Source of the DNA: Desulfuromonadales bacterium
Lineage (GTDB): Bacteria; Desulfobacterota; Desulfuromonadia; Desulfuromonadales; BM103
Reading direction: 5' to 3'
Length of the DNA: 38,370 bases
Assembly: GCA_027065695.1 (NCBI GenBank)
Contig: JAMONP010000041.1
Location: forward strand, 1-38,370
How positions within the stretch are numbered: position 1 is the first letter of the stretch; each line of letters begins with the position of its first letter. The translations under genes were made by a program, and so were the position numbers. Positions 1 to 6,486 of the stretch are shown here, piece by piece. The notes under the pieces were generated by a model. The model saw nothing but the letters and a program-made list of their open reading frames with translations. It was not told the origin of the DNA and did not search any database.

Positions 1-344
1 AACCTGCTACAGGGAGTACCTACCTGAAGTTCGGCTTGCGAAAATCAGGCGCTCTGGCAGTGGTCGGTGTGGCGGTAGCGGTCACGGTAGAAGAGGGTGT
101 TCTGGTTGATGCTCGTATTGTCATGGGAGCGGTTGCACCTATCCCCTTGCGGGCAAAAAAAGCTGAAGAGCTCCTCAGGGGCCAGACAATTACCGATGAT
201 CTGTTGGAAGAGGCGGCAAATATGGCTTGCTCCGAATGTACCCCGATAACGGATATCAGAGGTTCGGCGGAATATCGTCGCGACCTGGTCAGGGTGCTGA
301 CGAGACGCGCTCTTCGTAAAGCTATCGATGAAGGTCATGTATAA
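1..344 (+). CDS. Xanthine dehydrogenase-family FAD-binding subunit, C-terminal part (5' truncated by window)
   Basis: The reading frame is open from base 3, so the gene starts outside the window; the in-frame TTG at 36 is not a real start. About 113 residues are visible. They match the C-terminal FAD-subunit domain of molybdenum hydroxylases (CO dehydrogenase flavoprotein C-terminal fold), with a core 'GALAVVGVAVAVTV' followed by 'ARIVMGAVAPIPLRAKKAEE', where the family usually has a similar 'A.G.VAP.P.R...AE' stretch. In this family the FAD subunit passes electrons from the [2Fe-2S] clusters to the acceptor. The stop codon is 12 bases before the [2Fe-2S] subunit, whose ribosome binding site (AAGGGAG) lies in the gap, so the two are co-transcribed. 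The substrate cannot be read from this fragment. Confidence 0.9.
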   Translation, partial: PATGSTYLKFGLRKSGALAVVGVAVAVTVEEGVLVDARIVMGAVAPIPLRAKKAEELLRGQTITDDLLEEAANMACSECTPITDIRGSAEYRRDLVRVLTRRALRKAIDEGHV

Positions 345-356
345 AGGGAGAATGAC

Positions 357-905
357 ATGCTTAATCAGACTATTACTGATAATGAAGGGGTGAAACGCTA
401 CCTGATCACCCTCAATGTAAATGGCGATACTCACACCGTGCTGGTGAAGGGCAATGCAATTCTGGCCAATGTCCTGCGTGACGAACTTAATCTCACCGGC
501 ACCAAAAAGGGCTGTGAGCTTGGTGACTGCGGCTCTTGCACCGTACTCCTGGAAGGCAAACCGGTGGACTCCTGCATGGTGCTCGCCATGGAAGCAGACG
601 GTCGCGAGATCACCACGATAGAGGGTGTGGCGGTCAACAGTAAACTCGACGCAGTCCAGGAAGCAATGCTCAACTACACGGCGGTACAGTGTGGCTACTG
701 CACCCCCGGTATGGTGCTCTCTGCCAAGGCCCTTCTGACCCGCAATCCACATCCAACCGAGCCAGAAGTCCGGGAAGCGATTTCCGGTAATCTCTGTCGC
801 TGTACTGGGTATGTCCATATCGTCGAAGCAGTTATGGCTGCTTCCGAGGGACGTCTGGTTCCAGAAGACTACAAAAGCAGTAAGGCAGAAGGAGAATCCG
901 CATGA
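357..905 (+). CDS. Xanthine dehydrogenase-family [2Fe-2S] subunit
   Basis: This 182-residue protein is the small electron-transfer subunit of a molybdenum hydroxylase. Two [2Fe-2S] sites are visible. The plant-ferredoxin-like N-terminal domain has Cys53, Cys58, Cys61 and Cys73 ('CELGDCGSC' plus a later Cys). The C-terminal four-helix domain has Cys112, Cys115, Cys147 and Cys149 ('CGYC' and 'CRC'). All eight ligands are present, so the chain from the Mo site to FAD looks intact. Length is near the family norm of about 160 residues, with some 15 extra at the N-terminus and a tail at the C-terminus. The start is ATG with AAGGGAG upstream. The stop overlaps the start of the Mo subunit by ATGA, consistent with translational coupling. 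Confidence 0.95.
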   Translation: MLNQTITDNEGVKRYLITLNVNGDTHTVLVKGNAILANVLRDELNLTGTKKGCELGDCGSCTVLLEGKPVDSCMVLAMEADGREITTIEGVAVNSKLDAVQEAMLNYTAVQCGYCTPGMVLSAKALLTRNPHPTEPEVREAISGNLCRCTGYVHIVEAVMAASEGRLVPEDYKSSKAEGESA

Positions 906-3229
906 GCAGCGAACGTAAAGACGAATATAAAGTCATAGGCCACAGTGTCCCCCGCATCGACGGCCCGGAAAAAGTCACCGGAGCGGCCAAGTACACCCTC
1001 GACCTGAAATTTCCCAACATGCTTTACGGTAAAATCCTGACCAGCCCCCACGCTCATGCGCGGATCATTTCCATTGATACTTCCGAGGCCGAGGCGCTAC
1101 CGGGAGTCAAGGCGGTCATCACCCACGAGCATGTGCCGACCTTGAAGTACGGTCTCAGCCCGGCCCGCTGGGACGAGAATATCTTCTGCAGCGACAAGGT
1201 CCGCTTCGTTGGCGATAAGGTCGCTGCGGTGGCCTGCCTCGATGAAAGCACCTGTTACAAGGCCCTGAAACTTATCAAAGTGGAATACGAAGTCCTGCCA
1301 GCCGTACTCGACTTCACCACCGCCATGGATGAGGGACAACCCTTGGTACACGAAGAATATGAACGTAATATCAACACCGAGATCCATCAGGAGTTCGGCG
1401 ACGTCGACAAGGCTTTTGCCGAAGCATACCACGTGCGCACCGACACCTTTATCGGCCAGCGGACCTACCAGTGTCCAATCGAACCGCATACTGCCATTTC
1501 CATGTGGGATAATAACAAACTCACCGTCTACTCCAGCACCCAGTCACCGCACTATTTCCAGTATTACATTGCCCGTGAGTTCGGCCTGGACATGGGTGAT
1601 GTCCGCATCATCAAGCCCTTTGTGGGTGGCGGTTTCGGTGGCAAACTTGAACCGACCGGACTGGAGTTTGCCGGTGCCGTACTCGCTAAACGCACCAGTC
1701 GACCGGTGAGAATGTTCTACGACCGAGCCGAGATGTTTGCCCATAATCGCGGCCGGCACGCACAACAGATGGAGATCACCTCCGGTGTCGACAAAAACGG
1801 TAAGATCCTGGTTATTCATGCCAATTTCAAGATGGATGGTGGCGCCTATACCAGCCTGGGGATTGCCAGTGCCTACTACGCAGGCGCGCTGCTGCCGATG
1901 ACCTACGAGTTCGACAACTACAAATTCGACATGTATCGGGCTTACACCAACCTACCGGCCTGCGGTGCCCAGCGTGGCCACGGTGCCCCCCAGCCCAAAT
2001 ACGCCTTTGAGAGCCACCTTGACAATGTTGCCAAGGACCTGGGAATTGATCCCATGGATATCCGGATTCTTAACGCTCGACGAGAGAACACCGAGACTCC
2101 CAATAATTTCAAGGTCAATTCCTGCCATATGCGTGAGTGTCTGGAAAAGGTCCGGGAAATGTCGGACTGGGACGAGAAGAAGAAACATAAGATTCCAGGC
2201 CGTGGCGTCGGGGTTTCAACCGGGAGCTTTGTAACCGGTGCCGGTTATCCAATCTATCGTACCGATCTGCCCCATTCGTCGGCCTTCATCAGAATTAACG
2301 AGGATGGTACGGCGGCGACCCTTTATACCGGAGCGGTTGAAATCGGCCAGGGTTCAGATACTGTCCTCTGCCAGATGGCCGCCGAGGCCATGGGTTACCG
2401 CTATGAGCATATGAAGATCATCGCAGCGGACACCGAAATCACCCCCATGGACTTAGGAGCTTATGCCAGTCGCCAGACCTATATGTCTGGAACCGCTGTC
2501 AAAATGGCTGGTGAAGAAATCAAAAAACAGATCATCGAGATGGCATCAGCCATGCTCTCCCTGCCGGTGAGCGACCTTGACTGTGACGACGGCATTGTTT
2601 TCTCGTTGTCCCGCGAGGGCAAAGCCCTCACCTTCGAGGAAGTAGCACGCAAGCACTTCGTTCTTAAGGGGCCTCTGCTCGGCAAAGGTGTCTACACCCC
2701 ACCCAAGCTGGGTGGTACCTTCAAAGGAGCTCCGGTCGGAACGTCTCCAGCCTACAGCTTTGGCGCTCAGGTCGGTGAGGTGCAGATCGACGAGGAAACT
2801 GGACAAATTGATGTCTTAGGTATCTGGGACGCGCATGACTGTGGTAAAGTGATCAACCCACGTCTTCTGCATGGCCAGGTGCATGGCGCACTGTTCATGG
2901 GCATGGGAGAATCATGTTGGGAAGAGGTTCGCTATGACGACAAGGGCAAAATCATAAACCCTGAACTGGCCAACTACCTGTTTCTGACTGCGATGGACAT
3001 GCCGCCGATTGAATCCGAGGTGCTCGACACCTACGAGCCAACCGGGCCATGGGGAGCAAAAGAAGTCGGCGAAGGAGCCACCAATCCGACCCTGGGGATG
3101 TTTTCCAACGCTATATTCGACGCCATGGGGGTGCGGGTCAACAGCCTGCCACTTACCTACGAGAAAGTGTGGCGAGCCCTCAAAGAGAAGCGCGAGCTCG
3201 AAGAGGCAGAAAAAAACAAAAAGAGTTGA
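902..3229 (+). CDS. Xanthine dehydrogenase-family molybdenum-binding (catalytic) subunit
   Basis: This 775-residue subunit carries the molybdopterin active site of a hydroxylase of the xanthine dehydrogenase/4-hydroxybenzoyl-CoA reductase/nicotinate dehydrogenase group. The aldehyde-oxidase 'hammerhead' domain is N-terminal (from about residue 19, 'IDGPEKVTGAAKYTLD'). Cofactor-binding loops include 'GGGFGGK' near residue 242 and 'EIGQGSDTV' in the middle. The C-terminal 'AKEVGEGATNP' holds Glu724, at the position of the catalytic base in the family. Which ring or aldehyde it hydroxylates is not clear. The adjacent YqeB/YqeC genes suggest a selenium-dependent enzyme, as in some purine, xanthine and nicotinate hydroxylases. 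The start overlaps the upstream stop by four bases. Confidence 0.95.
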   Translation: MSSERKDEYKVIGHSVPRIDGPEKVTGAAKYTLDLKFPNMLYGKILTSPHAHARIISIDTSEAEALPGVKAVITHEHVPTLKYGLSPARWDENIFCSDKVRFVGDKVAAVACLDESTCYKALKLIKVEYEVLPAVLDFTTAMDEGQPLVHEEYERNINTEIHQEFGDVDKAFAEAYHVRTDTFIGQRTYQCPIEPHTAISMWDNNKLTVYSSTQSPHYFQYYIAREFGLDMGDVRIIKPFVGGGFGGKLEPTGLEFAGAVLAKRTSRPVRMFYDRAEMFAHNRGRHAQQMEITSGVDKNGKILVIHANFKMDGGAYTSLGIASAYYAGALLPMTYEFDNYKFDMYRAYTNLPACGAQRGHGAPQPKYAFESHLDNVAKDLGIDPMDIRILNARRENTETPNNFKVNSCHMRECLEKVREMSDWDEKKKHKIPGRGVGVSTGSFVTGAGYPIYRTDLPHSSAFIRINEDGTAATLYTGAVEIGQGSDTVLCQMAAEAMGYRYEHMKIIAADTEITPMDLGAYASRQTYMSGTAVKMAGEEIKKQIIEMASAMLSLPVSDLDCDDGIVFSLSREGKALTFEEVARKHFVLKGPLLGKGVYTPPKLGGTFKGAPVGTSPAYSFGAQVGEVQIDEETGQIDVLGIWDAHDCGKVINPRLLHGQVHGALFMGMGESCWEEVRYDDKGKIINPELANYLFLTAMDMPPIESEVLDTYEPTGPWGAKEVGEGATNPTLGMFSNAIFDAMGVRVNSLPLTYEKVWRALKEKRELEEAEKNKKS

Positions 3230-3253
3230 TTGAAGCGGAGAGGATTAAGCACC

Positions 3254-4015
3254 ATGTGGGACTGGATCAGTAAACTTGATGAATTACGCCGCCGCGACCA
3301 ATTAGCTGTTCTGGTAACGGTCACAAAAAGCAGCGGCTCGACCCCGCGCAAGCAGGGAGCCAAAATGATCGTTCTTCCTGATGGGACATTTCATGGAACG
3401 ATCGGCGGGGGAACGGTAGAGCACCATATCCTTGAGGATGCCCGAACCTGCCTTGCCGAGATGCACTCCAGTTCCGCAGAGATTCCCTTGAAACAAAAAG
3501 GAGAATTCCCCGCCTGCGGAGGGACCATGGAGATGTATATGGAAGTCATCAACCACAACCCTGCCCTCTACCTGTTCGGCGCAGGTCATATCGGCCAGGC
3601 TCTCTGCCAGATTCTCGAAGGGACGCCTTTCCGTATCCATTTGGTCGATGAACGTGATGAATGGATCAATGCACCCGGAATCCCCGACAGCACTATCCGT
3701 CATCAATGTCACTATAGCGATTTCATCGAAACCGCCAACTGGTCTGAAAAACGTTCTTTTGTTACTATCCTCACCTTCAGTGGCACTGTCGATCAACAGA
3801 TCCTCGAGGAAGTCATGCCTCATCCGACTCGTTACGTCGGTATGATCGGCAGTAAAAATAAATGGGATCGTGTGCGGAAAAACCTGCAAGAGAAAGGCTT
3901 AGACCTTTCGCAGGTCATCTGCCCCATCGGTCACGATAACGGTGGCGGTTCTCCGCAGGAAATCGCCATAAGTATAGCCAGCCAACTCCTTGCCACCTAT
4001 TATGGCCGCGAATGA
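3254..4015 (+). CDS. XdhC/CoxI-family molybdenum hydroxylase maturation protein
   Basis: This 253-residue protein belongs to the XdhC/CoxI family, which binds molybdenum cofactor and aids its sulfuration and insertion into the apoenzyme. The N-terminal XdhC_CoxI domain shows 'SSGSTPRKQGAKM' and 'GTIGGGTVEH'. The middle has 'FPACGGTMEMYME' with the family's conserved Cys. The C-terminal Rossmann domain opens with 'LYLFGAGHIGQAL' and contains 'YVGMIGSKNKW'. I start it at ATG 3254 because GGAG lies about 13 bases upstream; an in-frame TTG at 3230 would add eight residues. It immediately follows the Mo subunit. In selenium-dependent hydroxylases this family is suspected of helping load the selenido ligand, but that is family knowledge. 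Confidence 0.92.
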   Translation: MWDWISKLDELRRRDQLAVLVTVTKSSGSTPRKQGAKMIVLPDGTFHGTIGGGTVEHHILEDARTCLAEMHSSSAEIPLKQKGEFPACGGTMEMYMEVINHNPALYLFGAGHIGQALCQILEGTPFRIHLVDERDEWINAPGIPDSTIRHQCHYSDFIETANWSEKRSFVTILTFSGTVDQQILEEVMPHPTRYVGMIGSKNKWDRVRKNLQEKGLDLSQVICPIGHDNGGGSPQEIAISIASQLLATYYGRE

Positions 4016-4829
4016 AATGACAACTCCCCTGCTCAAGGATCGCACTATTATTATCAAGGGGGCAGGTGAACTGGCGACGGGGGTCGCCTGCCGGTTGTAT
4101 CGCGCCAACTTCAGGCGCATTCTCATGCTTGAGATTACTGCTCCTCTGGCGGTCAGAAGACGGGTCTCGTTCTGCGAAACTATCCATGATAAAAACATGA
4201 TGGTTGAGGGGATTGAAGCTGTCAGGGTTAACAAGGACTCCGAACTGCTAGAGGCCTGGAAGAACGGTAAGATCGCTGTCCGTGTGGATCCAAAGGCTGA
4301 GAGCCTCCACCACGACAAGCCAGCGGTTTTTATTGATGCAACCCTGGCAAAGCGAAACCTCGGCACCTGCATAAGTGATGCGCCTCTGGTCATTGCCCTT
4401 GGGCCAGGTTTTGTTGCCGGCAAGGATGCTGACGTGGTTGTCGAGACCAACCGCGGCCACGATCTCGGTCGTTTGATTCTCGCTGGAGCAGCCGAAGCAA
4501 ACACCGGAGATCCCGGCAATATCGGTGGCTACACCAAGGAACGGATTATTCGTTCTCCGGCCAATGGCATTTTTATCGCCGAAAAACAGATCGGTGATGC
4601 AGTCACCAAGGGCGACCTGATCGGCCGGGTCGGCAGAACCGCAGTGATCGCCCCCCTCGACGGCATGCTCCGTGGCCTCATCAGGCCTGAAATCTCTGTT
4701 ACCACCGGGCTGAAAATCGGCGACGTTGATCCGAGGAACGAGGTGAGTTATTGCGACACTATCTCCGAAAAGGCCAGAGCCTTGGGCGGAGCGGTTCTCG
4801 AAGCGATTCTAGCTCGTTACAACCTCTGA
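4002..4829 (+). CDS. yqeB: YqeB-family selenium-dependent molybdenum hydroxylase system protein
   Basis: This protein of about 275 residues resembles the EF2563/YqeB family, which co-occurs with orphan SelD and selenium-dependent molybdenum hydroxylases. Visible hallmarks are the N-terminal nucleotide-binding-like 'IIIKGAGELATGVACRL', 'RRRVSFCETIHDKNMMVEG', 'VFIDATLAKRN', 'ALGPGFVAGKDADVVVET' and 'RGHDLGRLI'. Its biochemical role is not established; it is thought to act in making or inserting the labile selenium ligand. ATG 4002 overlaps the XdhC-like gene by 14 bases; ATG 4017, just after the upstream stop, is an equally possible start, and neither has a clear Shine-Dalgarno, so translational coupling is likely. 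I recognise no enzymatic motif beyond the Gly-rich loop. Confidence 0.9.
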   Translation: MAANEMTTPLLKDRTIIIKGAGELATGVACRLYRANFRRILMLEITAPLAVRRRVSFCETIHDKNMMVEGIEAVRVNKDSELLEAWKNGKIAVRVDPKAESLHHDKPAVFIDATLAKRNLGTCISDAPLVIALGPGFVAGKDADVVVETNRGHDLGRLILAGAAEANTGDPGNIGGYTKERIIRSPANGIFIAEKQIGDAVTKGDLIGRVGRTAVIAPLDGMLRGLIRPEISVTTGLKIGDVDPRNEVSYCDTISEKARALGGAVLEAILARYNL

Positions 4830-4837
4830 GAGGCACC

Positions 4838-5647
4838 ATGAAGCCGATCGAAACGACCCTTCTTCGCGAACCGCGGGGAGTTCTCAGCCTCACTGGCGGA
4901 GGTGGCAAAACCAGCCTGATGTTTTACCTGGCTCAGCAACTTTCTCGTGTCGGCAAGAGGGTACTGACAACCACTACGACCAAGATCTTCTATCCGACTG
5001 CAGAACAGAGTGAAAAAGTTCTGGTCGACAGCGACCCAGAAAGCATCCTGCAACAAGTTACATCCCAACATCATTGCAACCACATCACTGCCGCGTCAGA
5101 ACTTCTGGCCAATGATTCCAAGCGCCTTCAAGCCAATGGCTCCAAACTCAAAGGATTTTCCTCCGCAGCCATCGACCTTTTTGCAAAGTCGGGGCATTTC
5201 GACTGGATCATCGTAGAAGCCGATGGCTCGGCCCGACGCCCTCTCAAAGCACCTGCGGAGCACGAACCGGTCATTCCGGCTAATACTACAGTTCTGGTCG
5301 CAGTGGCAGGTTTAGAGGTGCTCGGTTGCCCCTTGTCCGAAGATATCGTTTTTCGCTCCGAGCTTGCTGGGGCCTTGATGGGAATCTCTACTGGTGAAAC
5401 CATCACCGAATCCGCGCTGGTCAACCTCTTCAACCACCCCCTCGGTGCCTTCAAAGACGCACCTGGTCAGGCACATCGCTTCATTTTTCTCAACAAGGCC
5501 GACGACTTAAAACGGCGCGATGCTGCAGCCAGGATCGCTGCGCTGCTTTGTCATAATCCTCAGACTGTTGCCGAATCATTGCTCGTTGGTCAAGCATTGA
5601 ATGGAATCGATATTCACGCTGAATATCCTTTGACGCACACGCCATGA
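4838..5647 (+). CDS. yqeC: YqeC-family putative selenium-dependent hydroxylase accessory protein
   Basis: This 269-residue protein matches the YqeC family of selenium-dependent molybdenum hydroxylase clusters. The N-terminal P-loop is 'LTGGGGKTSLMFYLA' (Walker A type GxxxxGKT), followed by 'GKRVLTTTTTKIFYP'. Further on are 'DWIIVEADGSARRPLKAPA' and 'FIFLNKADD', which resemble the D-x-x-G and N-K-x-D elements of G3E-type GTPases. An NTP-driven maturation or insertion step is therefore likely, though the true reaction is unknown. ATG 4838 is chosen because GAGAGG lies 4 bases upstream; an in-frame start at 4751 would overlap the yqeB-like gene widely. Its stop overlaps the MocA-like start (ATGA). 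Confidence 0.9.
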   Translation: MKPIETTLLREPRGVLSLTGGGGKTSLMFYLAQQLSRVGKRVLTTTTTKIFYPTAEQSEKVLVDSDPESILQQVTSQHHCNHITAASELLANDSKRLQANGSKLKGFSSAAIDLFAKSGHFDWIIVEADGSARRPLKAPAEHEPVIPANTTVLVAVAGLEVLGCPLSEDIVFRSELAGALMGISTGETITESALVNLFNHPLGAFKDAPGQAHRFIFLNKADDLKRRDAAARIAALLCHNPQTVAESLLVGQALNGIDIHAEYPLTHTP

Positions 5648-6249
5648 AACCCTCTTCAAAAGTCACCGGGATCATCCTGGCAGCAGGAGCAAGTTCCCGC
5701 ATGAACAGGACCAAACAACTGCTCCCTTTTCGCGGACAGACTATGCTGGAATGTGTGGTCGATAGCGCTCTGGCCTCTTCCCTGCACCGGATTGTCGTCG
5801 TCCTTGGTCACGAGTCTGAATTACTTGTACCACTGCTGGTGAACAGAGACGTCACCGTCAGCCATAACCGCCACTACGACAAGGGACAGAGTTCCTCGAT
5901 CAAGACCGGCCTGCACTCGCTTACAGAGGAGGCTGACGCCGCCCTTTTTCTTCTCGGCGACCAACCGCTCGTCACCCCGGAGATTATCAACCTGATTCTC
6001 GCTGCCTGCGAAGCATCTCCCAGCCCCATTGTTCTGCCTGTTTTCAATGAGAAACGCGGTAACCCAGCCCTTTTCAGCCGAGAGACCTTTCCTCGCCTCG
6101 CGACCCTCAAAGAGGACTACGGTGCCCGCCCCCTCTTTGAAGAGTATGCTAATCGCATTCTCAAGGTTCCCGTATCCGACCCCGCTATCCACTTTGATGT
6201 CGATACGGAAGAGGATTACCGCAAGCTCCTGCTTTTGGAACATCAGTAG
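5644..6249 (+). CDS. mocA: MocA-like molybdenum cofactor cytidylyltransferase (NTP transferase family)
   Basis: This 201-residue nucleotidyltransferase belongs to the MobA/MocA group. MocA enzymes transfer CMP from CTP to molybdopterin to form MCD, the cofactor form used by many xanthine dehydrogenase-family enzymes. The N-terminal signature is 'GIILAAGASSRMNRTKQLL' (the usual glycine after RM is Asn here). 'LFLLGDQPLVTP' carries the metal-binding Asp, and 'NEKRGNPALF' and 'FDVDTEEDYRKL' are also typical. It is the last gene of the operon, overlapping yqeC by four bases. Placement next to a Mo hydroxylase favours MocA over the GMP-transferring MobA, but substrate specificity cannot be proved from sequence alone. 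Confidence 0.88.
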   Translation: MKPSSKVTGIILAAGASSRMNRTKQLLPFRGQTMLECVVDSALASSLHRIVVVLGHESELLVPLLVNRDVTVSHNRHYDKGQSSSIKTGLHSLTEEADAALFLLGDQPLVTPEIINLILAACEASPSPIVLPVFNEKRGNPALFSRETFPRLATLKEDYGARPLFEEYANRILKVPVSDPAIHFDVDTEEDYRKLLLLEHQ

Positions 6250-6281
6250 TTCAAATCCTCTTCAAAAACCCCATATTGCAC

Positions 6282-6309
6282 TTGACGCAGTCGACCTCAC
6301 AGGTTATCT
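6282..6309 (+). promoter_or_regulatory. Candidate sigma-70 promoter ahead of the AOR gene
   Basis: TTGACG at 6282-6287 and TTATCT at 6304-6309 are separated by 16 bases. It sits in the 237-base gap between the MocA-like gene and the aldehyde:ferredoxin oxidoreductase gene and would give a leader of about 170 bases. The -10 match is only moderate. No intrinsic terminator is evident between the two genes, so read-through from the hydroxylase operon is also possible. Confidence 0.35.
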
Positions 6310-6486
6310 TGCATACAAGACGATTTTGCTACAGCCATACTATATATCTATATACAAACAGTAGCTCAGTAAAGATTAAACAACTACAGCACAAGGCCTT
6401 ACAGGAAAACTCCTACGTGACCCCCACAAATAGACCACTGGCACATATGTCTTGCATACGACCTATCTGACGGAGCAATTTTGAAG

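Noticed and set aside
45-818. Long minus-strand open frame opposite the FAD and [2Fe-2S] subunit genes
   Set aside because: It is the complement of clearly conserved genes, has no ribosome binding site and no recognisable protein features.
6307-6459. Direct repeat TCTTGCATAC at 6307-6316 and 6450-6459 upstream of the AOR gene, as a possible operator pair
   Set aside because: It is only ten bases, the copies are 143 bases apart, and there is no extended symmetry; chance cannot be excluded.
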